64,000 nt of DNA, taken from NCBI RefSeq assembly GCF_002863585.1, contig NZ_PGUY01000062.1, positions 1-64,000 of the forward strand, given 5' to 3'. Shown here in pieces: positions 35,158 to 43,692 of the stretch. The notes below the pieces were generated by a model. It made no database searches, had not been told where the DNA came from, and saw nothing but the letters and a program-made list of their open reading frames with translations. Numbering within the stretch: the stretch's first letter is position 1; each line of letters opens with the position of its first letter. A program made the translations under genes and the position numbers. This stretch comes from Peribacillus deserti. GTDB lineage: Bacteria > Bacillota > Bacilli > Bacillales > DSM-1321.

Positions 35158-35919
35158 ATGATTTATAATGTAAAAACAGAAGCTTTTGAAGGGCCTCTCG
35201 ATTTGCTGCTTCACTTAATTAATAGACTAGAAATAGATATTTATGACATTCCGGTTGCGGATATCACCGATCAATATCTAAACTACATTCATGCCATGAA
35301 AGAGCTGGAGCTCGATGTGGCAAGTGAGTATCTTGTTATGGCCGCAACGCTTCTAGCCATTAAAAGTAAAATGCTGCTGCCTAAATATGAAGAACATCAC
35401 TTTGAAGAAGATGCGTCCTTTGAGATGGAAAGTGATCCGCGTGATGAACTTGTGGAGAAGCTCCTGGAATACAGGGCGTTTAAAGATGCGGCCGACCAAT
35501 TTAAACAGATGGAGCAGGACCGCGGTCTTGTGTTTACGAAACCGCCCAGTGATTTGTCCGAATTTGCAGCAAGTGCTGAAATGGAAAGAGAGCTGGATGT
35601 ATCTCTCTATGACATGCTTGGGGCCTTGCAGAAATTGCTAAGAAGAAAAAAATTGCAAAAACCTGTATACGCAAAAATTGAAAAACAGGAAATCTCTATC
35701 GAAACCAGAATGAAAGATATTATGGTCTTTCTTCATAACAAAAAGGGGAGAATCAGCTTTTTCGAACTTTTCCCAGTACCTGAAAAGCCGCATATCGTGG
35801 TTACTTTTTTGTCCTTGCTTGAACTGATGAAGCAGAAGGATATCCAGGTTGAACAAGAAGATAATTTTTCTGAAATATTTGTTGCAGCTAAGGTAGGTGT
35901 AGATTCACTTGGAAGCTAA
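35158..35919 (+). CDS. scpA: Segregation and condensation protein A
   Basis: The 253-aa kleisin of the bacterial SMC complex, which compacts and segregates the chromosome. The N-terminal part (FEGPLDLLLHLINRLEIDIYDIPVADITDQY) binds the SMC neck, and the C-terminal winged helix (FFELFPVPEKPHIVVTFLSLLELMKQKDI) binds the SMC head. The linker is acidic. It overlaps scpB by 11 nt. Confidence 0.96.
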   Translation: MIYNVKTEAFEGPLDLLLHLINRLEIDIYDIPVADITDQYLNYIHAMKELELDVASEYLVMAATLLAIKSKMLLPKYEEHHFEEDASFEMESDPRDELVEKLLEYRAFKDAADQFKQMEQDRGLVFTKPPSDLSEFAASAEMERELDVSLYDMLGALQKLLRRKKLQKPVYAKIEKQEISIETRMKDIMVFLHNKKGRISFFELFPVPEKPHIVVTFLSLLELMKQKDIQVEQEDNFSEIFVAAKVGVDSLGS

Positions 35920-36484
35920 ATCTAAAGGGGCGCTGGAGGCTCTTCTTTTTGCCGCAGGCGATGAAGGGCTTTCTGTAACCCAAGTATCAAAGGTTATGGA
36001 AATTTCTGAAGGGGAAGCTGCAGAAATGATAGAAAGCCTCGATAAAGACTATGAGTCAGAAGAAAGAGGCCTGCATATTATTCAGCTTGCCGGTGTGTAC
36101 CAGCTTGCTACCAAAAAGGCTCATTCCGATTTATTAAAAAAGCTCGTGGAATCCCCAGGAACTCAAGGATTATCTCAGGCAGCCCTGGAAACCCTGGCTA
36201 TCATTGCATACAAACAGCCGATAACAAGGGCAGAGATTGAAGATATAAGAGGTGTTAAAACCGAAAGGCCCATTCACACATTAGTCACTAAAGGCCTGAT
36301 TAAAGATGTTGGCCGTGCTGAAGGAACAGGAAGGGCTATATTATATGGAACCTCAAAGGAATTCCTGGATTATTTCGGTTTGAATACAATTGAAGAATTA
36401 CCAGAGCTTCAAAAATCGGAAGAAAATTTTGAAGAAGATGAAGCGGATTTATTTTTTGGCAGTGTAGAACCGAAGGAAGTATAA
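35909..36484 (+). CDS. scpB: Segregation and condensation protein B
   Basis: The 191-aa partner of ScpA, with two winged-helix domains: LEALLFAAGDEGLSVTQVSKVM at the N-terminus and LSQAALETLAIIAYKQPITRAEIEDIRGVKTE in the second. An acidic tail follows. The TTG start lies inside scpA. Confidence 0.96.
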   Translation: MEAKSKGALEALLFAAGDEGLSVTQVSKVMEISEGEAAEMIESLDKDYESEERGLHIIQLAGVYQLATKKAHSDLLKKLVESPGTQGLSQAALETLAIIAYKQPITRAEIEDIRGVKTERPIHTLVTKGLIKDVGRAEGTGRAILYGTSKEFLDYFGLNTIEELPELQKSEENFEEDEADLFFGSVEPKEV

Positions 36485-36521
36485 CAAAACTTTCTGAATT
36501 ATGATAAAATTACTATATCCC

Positions 36522-36559
36522 TGGACTCTCTCATATGAATACGGGAGAGTCCCTTTTTT
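36522..36559 (+). terminator. Terminator after scpAB
   Basis: GGACTCTC pairs with GAGAGTCC, then CTTTTTTG. It excludes the apparent upstream extension of the next reading frame as coding. Confidence 0.85.
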
Positions 36560-36593
36560 GCAATTTATCCTGCTTCAGGGAAGGAGAAAGGAA

Positions 36594-37010
36594 ATGCTGA
36601 TCAAAAGCTGTAAGGGGTATGAATTAGAGAAAGAATTGCCAAATACATCTGAAGATTTCTTCAACAGGTCAGAGATTGCTTACCGGGAGAATGGAAAGGA
36701 TAAAACACTGCATATCCTCTATTTACGCTTTTTTGAAGAAAAAATGAGCAGCATCTCCCCATTTGCAAGTGATCCCGTTTTTACTTCAAGGGGTCAGGAG
36801 ATTTTTTTTCGGGATCTTGTCGGATTCATTTCTCTTATTAAAAATCCGGAGTACCGCGAAAGAAAAAGGGTATATATGAACAACGAAAAAGATTTTGCTT
36901 CTCTATTCAAGGATGTTGACTTTGATAAACTTCCGTCCGCATTCGAAGAAATGATAGATGGCGGATATGAATTGCGGTCACCTAAGGACTTCATTATGGT
37001 GCATAACTGA
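36594..37010 (+). CDS. Hypothetical protein, 138 aa
   Basis: Not recognised. It is a soluble, charged protein without membrane segments. It begins MLIKSCKGYELEKELPN, has a central LHILYLRFFEEKMSSI and FFRDLVGFISLIKNPEYRERK, and ends YELRSPKDFIMVHN. ATG 36594 follows GGAGAAAGGAA. It sits between scpAB and ypuI and is likely monocistronic. Its codon usage and strong ribosome-binding site support a real gene. Confidence 0.7.
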   Translation: MLIKSCKGYELEKELPNTSEDFFNRSEIAYRENGKDKTLHILYLRFFEEKMSSISPFASDPVFTSRGQEIFFRDLVGFISLIKNPEYRERKRVYMNNEKDFASLFKDVDFDKLPSAFEEMIDGGYELRSPKDFIMVHN

Positions 37011-37178
37011 AGTCAAAAGATAGGCCAGCAGACGAGTGATAGCAGTCAGACGTCGGTTTAAAAACAGGTGAGTGATTCAAAAGTTAAGATGATACAACAA
37101 TTAAATTCCAAACAGCCCGAGAGCAGCACGCTTCTCGTTTTGATACAAAGTCGTTAATTTTTTGAGGAGGTTACATAA

Positions 37179-37667
37179 ATGGCAAACACGATCATTCAAA
37201 CCCAGATGGAAGATGTTAAGAGGTTTCTAGAATCAACCGTTACCCAGGTGGAGGATTTTTTAAACTCAGCCACTCTTCAAACTCTTCAGGCAGAAACATC
37301 TGGAGATGAACTCTACTATAAGAGCCTGCTTTCAAATATCCGAAAATTAGCTGTATATAGCGAGGAAAATTTGGAGGCATGTAAAATTGTTCTTAATAAT
37401 GATGTTTTCCATAAAGCAGCCGCAGAAAAGATTCTTTACAGAGTCTATCATCAGGTGATCGAAGAATTCTTTTCACCAAAAACAGATGCCTGGTATGAAG
37501 ACAGCCGCTCAGCCTATACCGGCAGAAATTCGATAAAGCTGAGGGGAGAAGCGCCACAAAGCATTTCGACGCTGATGAAAACACTTGAGTCAGGTTTTCA
37601 GGCAGTTCGGGAAGAACTGGAATTCTACGAAACGGATTACCGGACAAAAATGATTCAATCGAATTAA
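37179..37667 (+). CDS. ypuI: YpuI family protein (DUF3907)
   Basis: A 162-aa, mostly helical soluble protein. It starts MANTIIQTQMEDVKRFLEST, then AVYSEENLEACKIVLNND, YHQVIEEFFSPKTDAWYEDSRSAYTG and FYETDYRTKM. It fits the YpuI/DUF3907 family known next to scpB; function is unknown. GAGGAGG precedes the ATG. Confidence 0.82.
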   Translation: MANTIIQTQMEDVKRFLESTVTQVEDFLNSATLQTLQAETSGDELYYKSLLSNIRKLAVYSEENLEACKIVLNNDVFHKAAAEKILYRVYHQVIEEFFSPKTDAWYEDSRSAYTGRNSIKLRGEAPQSISTLMKTLESGFQAVREELEFYETDYRTKMIQSN

Positions 37668-37727
37668 GATTTAACAGCGTCATGTCTCCAGCAGCTTTAT
37701 GATGGCCAGTTCCGGCCAAAATTAATC

Positions 37728-37761
37728 AAGAGCTTTCCTTACAAAAAGGTGAGCTCTTTTT
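37728..37761 (+). terminator. Terminator after ypuI
   Basis: AAGAGCT pairs with AGCTCTT, with TTTTTGTGTTTTT following. Confidence 0.75.
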
Positions 37762-37824
37762 GTGTTTTTATCAGCATAACCGGGCACTTCCTACACATAC
37801 GATTACTAATGGAGGTGTACGAAA

Positions 37825-38688
37825 ATGTCTCACTTATCTCAATATGCGGCGGATGTCTCTCTGTGGATCAAGGCTATTTTTGACAGTGAAGCAGGCAGGG
37901 CAGTGATATCCGATCCAGCTGTTTATGATTTAGCGAATAATGTTAAAGAATTAGCCATAAGACTTGAAGCCAGTGAACCTGCCCACGAAGATATCAAAGA
38001 ACTTCAGCGTAGAGCGGATATGCTGTCTGTAAGATTAAAAGCCGTACAGAATCACAAAGTTTCTGTTCCAATCGGACAGCATAAGCTTCCTCCGCTCCCC
38101 TATGCGTATAATTCCCTGGAGCCGGTGATCAGTGAGGAAATCATGCGGCTGCATCATGATAAACACCACAAGGCATACGTAGACGGATTAAATAAGGCAG
38201 AGAAGATGATGGAACAGGCGAGAAGAACAAGTGATTTTTCCCTGCTGAAACATTGGGAAAAAGAAGCAGCCTTCCACGGTTCCGGCCACTATCTTCATAC
38301 TATATTCTGGGAGATCATGAACCCAAAGGGAGGAGGCAGGCCTACCGGAGCGCTTCTGCGACAGATAGAAAAAGACTTCGGTTCTTTTGACGCATTTAAG
38401 AAGCATTTCAGTGAAGCGGCTAAACAAGTAGAGGGAGTCGGCTGGGCACTGCTTGTCTGGTCAGCCCGCTCTAGAAAATTAGAAATCTTACAATCCGAGT
38501 TTCATATGAATCTTACACAATGGGACACCATCCCCCTCCTCGTTCTGGATGTGTGGGAGCATGCCTATTATCTTCAATATAAAAATAACCGCCCTGAATA
38601 TGTTGAAAACTGGTGGAAGGTTGTTTATTGGCCAAATGTGGAGTACAGGCTGGCCCGGGCAAAGCAGGTACAGTGGACTCCGTTTTAA
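37825..38688 (+). CDS. sodF: Superoxide dismutase, Fe/Mn family with N-terminal extension
   Basis: A 287-aa protein. About 85 residues of helical extension precede a Fe/Mn-SOD domain starting LPPLPYAYNSLEPVIS. Metal-ligand regions are MRLHHDKHHKAYVDGLN, FHGSGHYLHTIFWEI and LVLDVWEHAYYLQY, giving the usual three His and one Asp. Dismutates superoxide in the cytoplasm. The extension matches the Bacillus SodF type rather than SodA. GGAGGTG precedes the ATG. A hairpin-element fragment begins within 10 nt of the stop, with no clear terminator between. Confidence 0.9.
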   Translation: MSHLSQYAADVSLWIKAIFDSEAGRAVISDPAVYDLANNVKELAIRLEASEPAHEDIKELQRRADMLSVRLKAVQNHKVSVPIGQHKLPPLPYAYNSLEPVISEEIMRLHHDKHHKAYVDGLNKAEKMMEQARRTSDFSLLKHWEKEAAFHGSGHYLHTIFWEIMNPKGGGRPTGALLRQIEKDFGSFDAFKKHFSEAAKQVEGVGWALLVWSARSRKLEILQSEFHMNLTQWDTIPLLVLDVWEHAYYLQYKNNRPEYVENWWKVVYWPNVEYRLARAKQVQWTPF

Positions 38689-38775
38689 CATTAAAAGCGG
38701 AAAGCGGTGCCTTCTGGAAGGAAACAGATAAAAAGATCAATGAAGCAGACATTTTTTTAAGGGAGTTACCTTCAT

Positions 38776-38911
38776 GGAAGGTAGAGACCCGACAAGCATA
38801 AGACGAGCAGGCTGTGAGAAGTGTTTTCCTTCTCATAGACTGATTGGCTTATGTCTCGAGGGTCTCAGCTTGGAGCTGGACAAACCCGAAAAGCGGAGAA
38901 CGGTGCTTTTC
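38776..38911 (+). repeat. Hairpin element, GAGACCC variant (short)
   Basis: GAGACCC/GGGTCTC outer stem, CATAAG/CTTATG second stem, CAGGCTGTGAGAAG/CTTCTCATAGACTG apical stem, and GGAAGG at the left with CGGTGCTTTTC at the right. A right-end fragment of another copy (AAAAGCGGAAAGCGGTGCCTTC) is at 38693-38714. Confidence 0.85.
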
Positions 38912-38974
38912 ATATAGTCTTTAATAGTAAGAACCATGATGATCCTAAACTAACCAAATACAATAACATTAAAT

Positions 38975-39110
38975 GAAAAGCAGACACCTGAAAGGCATAA
39001 GACGAGCGGCAGCGAAAGGCCGCTTTTGCCTTTTGATGGCGATGGGCTTATGACCGAAGGTGTCAGTTCGCAGCTGGACAAACTTGAAAAGCGTAAAGCG
39101 GTGCCTTCCC
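38975..39110 (+). repeat. Hairpin element, GACACCT variant (short)
   Basis: GACACCT/AGGTGTC outer stem, CATAAG/CTTATG second stem, and a GGC...GCCTTTTGATGGC apical region. The right end is GCGGTGCCTTCC. Confidence 0.85.
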
Positions 39111-39167
39111 GAAGAAAATTAATCAAAGATCAATGAAACAGACAAATATAGGATGAAGTAAAATACT

Positions 39168-39370
39168 GGGAAGGCAGAAACCCGATAAAGAAGACTTGCT
39201 GATTGGCGAACGTGAGTGAAGCCAGAAGCGTAGTCGCACTTATGCGTTAGCTAAGAATAAGACGAGGAGCCCTTGGGGAGTGCTGTTCTCCCCGAGGGAT
39301 GCTTGGCTTATGTCTCGAGGGTCTCAGCTTGGAGCTGGACAAAGCCGAAAAGCGGGAAGCGGTGCCTTCC
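39168..39370 (+). repeat. Hairpin element, long form with ~66-bp inner module
   Basis: Same outer and apical parts as the GAGACCC type (here GAAACCC/GGGTCTC, one G-T pair). The segment 39188-39254 is inserted between the outer stem and the CATAAG arm. The module begins ATAAAGAAGACTTGCTGATTG and contains CTTATGC, which can pair locally with the following GCATAAG in other copies (GAATAAG here). Confidence 0.85.
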
Positions 39371-39434
39371 TAAAGGGAACTGATAACGAGCGAGATCAAT
39401 GGAGCAGACATTTTTTTAATGAAGTAACCTTCAT

Positions 39435-39565
39435 GGAAGGCAGAGACCCGATAAAGAAGACTTGCTGATTGGCGAACGTGAGTGAAGCCAGAAGCGTAGT
39501 CGCACTTATGCGTTAGCTAAGCATAAGACGAGGAGCCCTTGGGGAGTACTGTTTTCCCCGAGGCA
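39435..39565 (+). repeat. Hairpin element, long form, 3' truncated
   Basis: Carries the same ~66-bp module as the preceding copy, then the left apical arm (AGCCCTTGGGGAG...CCCCGAGG). It stops before the distal CTTATG and GGGTCTC arms; unrelated AT-rich sequence follows. Confidence 0.8.
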
Positions 39566-39704
39566 GGTTTTTCTTGAAAAACAGCTATTTTATAAGAAGA
39601 ATTACGGATTTTTACTGTTTTTTTATTTTGGCAGGTGAAAAGAGCACCGCTACCTTAAATTTTTATATCGTTTGATTAGCAATTAGAAGATTTTTTATTT
39701 TTCT

Positions 39705-39910
39705 GAAATGATTTATGCTTAAGTTTTCGGAGTTTATGCTTACCTTTTTGACACTTATGCTTAAGTTTTCCAACTTTATGATTATGTTTGGCGGTTTTAT
39801 GCTGATTCTGGTGATATGTATGCTTATCCTAAGGAGCTTATGCTTACCCGTTGGGGCTTATGCTTATTCCATGTGGTTTATGCTTATACCAGCACGACAA
39901 GCATAATTAA
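39705..39910. repeat. Array D: ~10 degenerate 20-21 bp units (TTTATGCTTA)
   Basis: About ten units of TTATGCTTA (the reverse complement of the array A core) at ~20-bp spacing, directly after the hairpin cluster. Short open frames across it reflect the repeat. Confidence 0.8.
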
Positions 39911-40020
39911 CAGACAGTTTTTCTTCCAGGGGACCTATAGGCTTTAACTTAGGTTCAGCATAGAGCTGGAAAATCACCATTCTTTTTTCCGTCATTTAAG
40001 CGCCTCTTTCAAATCGCCGG

Positions 40021-40047
40021 TCAGCATAATCATGCTGTCCTTTTTTT
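40021..40047 (+). terminator. Terminator, plus strand
   Basis: CAGCAT-AATC-ATGCTG followed by CCTTTTTTTG. No gene precedes it on this strand for 1.3 kb; it would end any transcript from the repeat region. Confidence 0.7.
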
Positions 40048-40050
40048 GTA

Positions 40051-40204
40051 TCAATTTTTATAGGCTGGCTCTTCCCCTTTCACAGTGTAAGAGCGGAGCC
40101 CAGCATCAAGAATACCATCCCTGCATTTTGAAAGGTTGTCCGCGTATAGATATTCTCCTTCGGCGTTCGCTTATGTAATTGTCATAACCCTTGTCCTTCA
40201 GCAT
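40051..40204 (-). pseudogene. Possible decayed small membrane-protein gene
   Basis: On the minus strand protein-like stretches join across frames: MLKDKGYDNYISE, then TPKENIYTRTTFQNAGMVFLMLGSAL, then YTVKGEEPAYKN and a stop. Together they look like one 50-60 aa protein with a membrane helix, broken by two frameshifts. No ribosome-binding site is seen and I cannot name a family, so chance is possible. Confidence 0.3.
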
Positions 40205-40241
40205 AAACTTGTACAAAACGTAAAAGGGGACGGTCGTTAAC

Positions 40242-41393
40242 ATGAGTGTTTTATATAAATCAGTTATTTTTGCTTTTATACTCGTTCTTATCTCCTCAAC
40301 CTTTCCATCGGGAGCCAGAGGGGCCGGTGTGTCCGTCAGCGCGGAAAGTGCCGTGTTAATGGAACAGGAAAGCGGCAGGATCCTTTTTGAAAAAGACCCT
40401 CATGAGAAAAGGCGGATAGCCAGCATCACTAAGATTATGACCGCCTTGCTGGCCATTGAATCCGGAAAAATGAAGAAAGACGTCACTATAAGCAGTTTTG
40501 CGGCTGGTACTGAAGGGTCTTCATTGTATTTAAAGCCAGGCCAGAAGATGAAACTTGAGGACCTGGTATATGGACTAATGCTGCGGTCCGGCAATGATGC
40601 CGGGGTTGCTATAGCTGAATATGTGGGAGGAAGTGTGGAGGGCTTCGCTTATTTAATGAATAAAAAAGCGGAGGAACTAGGAATGGAGGATTCGAACTTT
40701 ACGAATCCACATGGACTGGATAATACCCGGAACCATTATTCTTCTGCCTATGATATGGCACTGCTGACTAGGTACGCCATGAAGTTCAGTGAGTATAGGA
40801 AAATCACCGGGACCAAGGTCCATAAGGCGCCGAATCCAAATGAAAATTGGGATTATACCTGGAGAAATAAAAACAGACTTTTAACCCAGCTGTATAAGTA
40901 CTGCACGGGCGGAAAGACAGGCTATACCAAACTGGCAAAACGGACACTGGTGACCACTGCGGAAAAAGACGGGTTGAAACTGATCGCCGTTACATTAAAT
41001 GATGGAGACGACTGGGACGACCATAAGAATCTTTATGAACATGCTTTCTCTGATTACCAGCTCACTGAATTATTGGCTGAAGGCAGAATCGGAAAAATAA
41101 AAAATAAAGTATATCAAGGAAAGATATATGCTAAAAACGGTTTCCAATATCCGCTTACCGAAGAAGAATCCTCACAAATTACATCTAAGCTGAAATTATT
41201 AAAGCCGAAGGATGACTGGGAAAGTGGGAAAGATATCCCTGACATTGTCGGTAAAAAGGTCTTTTATCTAGATGGCGAAGAAATAGGGAGCCGCAATATT
41301 TTTTATGGGAAGTATCACGAAGAACTAAAGGAATCGTGGATTCAGACCTGGAAAAATGTCTTTCTGACTGCGATAGGCATCCGGCATGGTTAA
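40242..41393 (+). CDS. dacB: D-alanyl-D-alanine carboxypeptidase DacB
   Basis: A 383-aa PBP5*-type enzyme that trims cross-links in spore cortex peptidoglycan. Signal peptide is about 1-27. Motifs: S61-I-T-K64, SGN in RSGNDAGVAIAEY, KTG in GGKTGYTKLAK. The C-terminal end (WIQTWKNVFLTAIGI) may be an amphipathic anchor. It overlaps spmA by 8 nt, forming the conserved dacB-spmA-spmB sporulation operon. The second D,D-carboxypeptidase, dacF, is at 26 kb. Confidence 0.95.
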   Translation: MSVLYKSVIFAFILVLISSTFPSGARGAGVSVSAESAVLMEQESGRILFEKDPHEKRRIASITKIMTALLAIESGKMKKDVTISSFAAGTEGSSLYLKPGQKMKLEDLVYGLMLRSGNDAGVAIAEYVGGSVEGFAYLMNKKAEELGMEDSNFTNPHGLDNTRNHYSSAYDMALLTRYAMKFSEYRKITGTKVHKAPNPNENWDYTWRNKNRLLTQLYKYCTGGKTGYTKLAKRTLVTTAEKDGLKLIAVTLNDGDDWDDHKNLYEHAFSDYQLTELLAEGRIGKIKNKVYQGKIYAKNGFQYPLTEEESSQITSKLKLLKPKDDWESGKDIPDIVGKKVFYLDGEEIGSRNIFYGKYHEELKESWIQTWKNVFLTAIGIRHG

Positions 41394-41979
41394 TTATATC
41401 TGGGTAGGCATGACGCTGATAGGCATCGTTTATGCTATGTTTAACGGAACCATGGAGCAGGTGAACGAAGCCGTTTTTAAAAGTGCGAAGGAAGCCGTTA
41501 CTTTATGTATCGGTCTCATGAGTATCCTGGTCTTCTGGCTTGGAATCATGAAGGTAGCAGAAGATTCAAAGCTGCTGGAAAAGGTTTCGCTTATAACCAA
41601 ACCAGTAGTGAAAAGGCTTTTCCCGGAAGTACCGAGCAGCCATCCTGCCATGGGCTATATTGTTTCCAATATTATGGCCAATATGTTTGGGCTGGGTAAT
41701 GCAGCTACTCCGCTAGGGATCAAAGCTATGGAACAGCTGAAAAAGTTAAATGGCAATAAAACGTCGGCCAGCCGGTCTATGATTACATTTCTTGCTATCA
41801 ATACTTCAAGTATTACATTAATCCCTACCACTGTGATAGCCATCCGGATGAACTATCATGCTTCTTCCCCTACAGACATTGTTTTTCCGACTTTAATCGC
41901 TACGTTCATTTCTGCAATAGGCGGGATATTAATTGATAGATACTTTTATTATCGAAGGAAGCGAAAAGGGAGGGAGTAA
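41386..41979 (+). CDS. spmA: Spore maturation protein A
   Basis: A 197-aa membrane protein needed for full core dehydration of the spore. Gate (nucleoside-transporter-like) features are visible: LCIGLMSILVFWLGIMKVAE, VSNIMANMFGLGNAATPLGIKAMEQL and FLAINTSSITLIPTTVIAIR. ATG lies inside the dacB 3' end. Confidence 0.95.
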   Translation: MVNYIWVGMTLIGIVYAMFNGTMEQVNEAVFKSAKEAVTLCIGLMSILVFWLGIMKVAEDSKLLEKVSLITKPVVKRLFPEVPSSHPAMGYIVSNIMANMFGLGNAATPLGIKAMEQLKKLNGNKTSASRSMITFLAINTSSITLIPTTVIAIRMNYHASSPTDIVFPTLIATFISAIGGILIDRYFYYRRKRKGRE

Positions 41980-41981
41980 GC

Positions 41982-42515
41982 ATGCAGTATCTTAATGTAA
42001 TCTCCTTGTGGATGATTCCGGTTTTAATTGGATTTATTCTGCTTTATGCAACCTATAAAAAGGTGCCAGCATATGAGAGCTTTGTTGAGGGCGGCAAAGA
42101 AGGGATAGGCATGGCGTTTTCGATCATTCCGTTCCTTGTCGGAATGCTGGTGGCTATATCGATATTCCGCGCTTCAGGAGCACTCGATGCTTTTGTTAAT
42201 TGGGTGAAACCGGTGTTTGACATGATCGGGGTCCCGTCTGAAATCCTGCCGCTTGCCATCATCAGGCCGATTTCCGGAAACGCAGCACTGGGAATGACAA
42301 GCGATCTTATCTCAGTATATGGCCCCGATTCCTTCATCGGCAGGCTGGCTGCAACCATTCAGGGCAGTACAGATACGACCTTTTATGTATTGACTGTTTA
42401 TTTCGGAGCGGTCGGAATAAAAAGAATGGGTGACGCTTTGAAGGTTGGGCTCCTTGCAGATTTAGTCGGCATTACGGCAGCCATTATTGTCGTGGTCTAC
42501 TTTTTTGGATATTAA
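41982..42515 (+). CDS. spmB: Spore maturation protein B
   Basis: A 177-aa membrane partner of SpmA, with FSIIPFLVGMLVAISIFRASGALDAF, PLAIIRPISGNAALGMTSDLI and GSTDTTFYVLTVYFGAVGIKR. It follows spmA by 2 nt, with GGGAGG at the end of spmA. Confidence 0.95.
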   Translation: MQYLNVISLWMIPVLIGFILLYATYKKVPAYESFVEGGKEGIGMAFSIIPFLVGMLVAISIFRASGALDAFVNWVKPVFDMIGVPSEILPLAIIRPISGNAALGMTSDLISVYGPDSFIGRLAATIQGSTDTTFYVLTVYFGAVGIKRMGDALKVGLLADLVGITAAIIVVVYFFGY

Positions 42516-42727
42516 CAAAAGGCTATAGCTTATGCGGGCATTTTGTGATTAGAATTGGCACATGAAATATCCTGCGGGAAACGCTTGCTTGCAAGGGAGG
42601 CCGCGCAGTCTTAACGTCCTTTGGAGCCCCGGAAGGCCCGCATGTTATGTTGAGAGGCAGCATGCTCCTCATTTTATTGCTGCAATTAACTGGCATGGCT
42701 GAAAAGCTTATAAAAAGAGAACTAATC

Positions 42728-42790
42728 AAAGCGGATTCAATGACTTGTTCAGGTGGTGAATAAAGTCCCGGGAATCCGCTTTGTTTTTTT
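42728..42790 (+). terminator. Terminator after spmB
   Basis: AAAGCGGATTC pairs perfectly with GAATCCGCTTT over a 33-nt loop, then GTTTTTTT. The 210 nt between spmB and this hairpin hold nothing I recognise. Confidence 0.7.
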
Positions 42791-42866
42791 CGGTAAATAT
42801 GTCATAATTGTGTATCGCTTGTTTTAGAGATTTTTGTCGAAGTATGATGTAAAGGGTGAATTATTA

Positions 42867-43598
42867 ATGGAGCGTTTACAAAAAGTCATTGCTCATTCTG
42901 GTGTTGCTTCAAGAAGGCATGCCGAGCAGTTAATTTTAGATGGGAAAGTGAAGGTCAACGGAAAAATCGTAAGAGAATTAGGTACAAAAGTAGGCCCCAA
43001 TGACGATGTCGAGGTTAATGAAGTTCCGCTGGTGAAGGAAGTCCCAGTTTATTTTCTGCACTATAAAGAAAGAGGTGTCATCTCTGCAGTCAGTGATGAT
43101 AAAGGCAGGAAGACCGTAACAGATTATTTCCCGGAAGTGGAAGAACGCATTTATCCAATCGGCAGACTTGACTACGATACTTCCGGTCTGCTTCTGTTGA
43201 CGAATGATGGAGAATTCGCCAACCTCCTTATGCACCCAAGAAATGAAGTGGAAAAGGTATATGTAGCGAAGATTAAAGGGATCTTGTTCAGAGAAAATGT
43301 TCGGAAGCTTGAACGAGGAATTAAACTTGAGGATGGGATGACTGCACCTGCAAAGATGAAAGTCCTATCTGCTGATAAAAAGAAAAATACCACCATCGTA
43401 GAAATAACTATTCACGAAGGTAAAAATCGCCAGGTGCGCAGAATGTTCGAAGCTGTGGGGCATCCCGTTATAAAGCTGAAACGCGAACGATATGCTTCTT
43501 TAGATCTCAGCGGCCTACAGCCTGGTGATTCGAGAGAACTGACTCCTCATGAAGTAAAGCAGCTGAGAACGCTTGCGCAGAGTCCGGGCAAAAAGTAA
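42867..43598 (+). CDS. rluB: Pseudouridine synthase RluB/RsuA family
   Basis: A 243-aa rRNA pseudouridine synthase. An N-terminal S4 RNA-binding domain (RLQKVIAHSGVASRRHAEQLILDGKVKVNG) precedes the catalytic domain: YPIGRLDYDTSGLLLLTNDG with the catalytic Asp, and EGKNRQVRRMFEAVGHPV. ATG 42867 follows AAAGGGTGA; a more upstream ATG has no such signal. It lies between spmB and resA, the ypuL position in B. subtilis. Confidence 0.92.
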   Translation: MERLQKVIAHSGVASRRHAEQLILDGKVKVNGKIVRELGTKVGPNDDVEVNEVPLVKEVPVYFLHYKERGVISAVSDDKGRKTVTDYFPEVEERIYPIGRLDYDTSGLLLLTNDGEFANLLMHPRNEVEKVYVAKIKGILFRENVRKLERGIKLEDGMTAPAKMKVLSADKKKNTTIVEITIHEGKNRQVRRMFEAVGHPVIKLKRERYASLDLSGLQPGDSRELTPHEVKQLRTLAQSPGKK

Positions 43599-43692
43599 AA
43601 CGTTGTCACAAACAATTCAAATAATTATAAAAAGCCGTTATAGGATAATGGTATAATTTTTTGGGAGCAATCTTTAACTAGGGGGGAAAGGT

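Noticed and set aside
39715-39906. 63-codon open frame (MLKFSEFMLTFLTLMLKF...)
   Set aside because: The periodic MLxFxxF peptide is only the translation of the ~20-21 bp repeat array D; no start signal.
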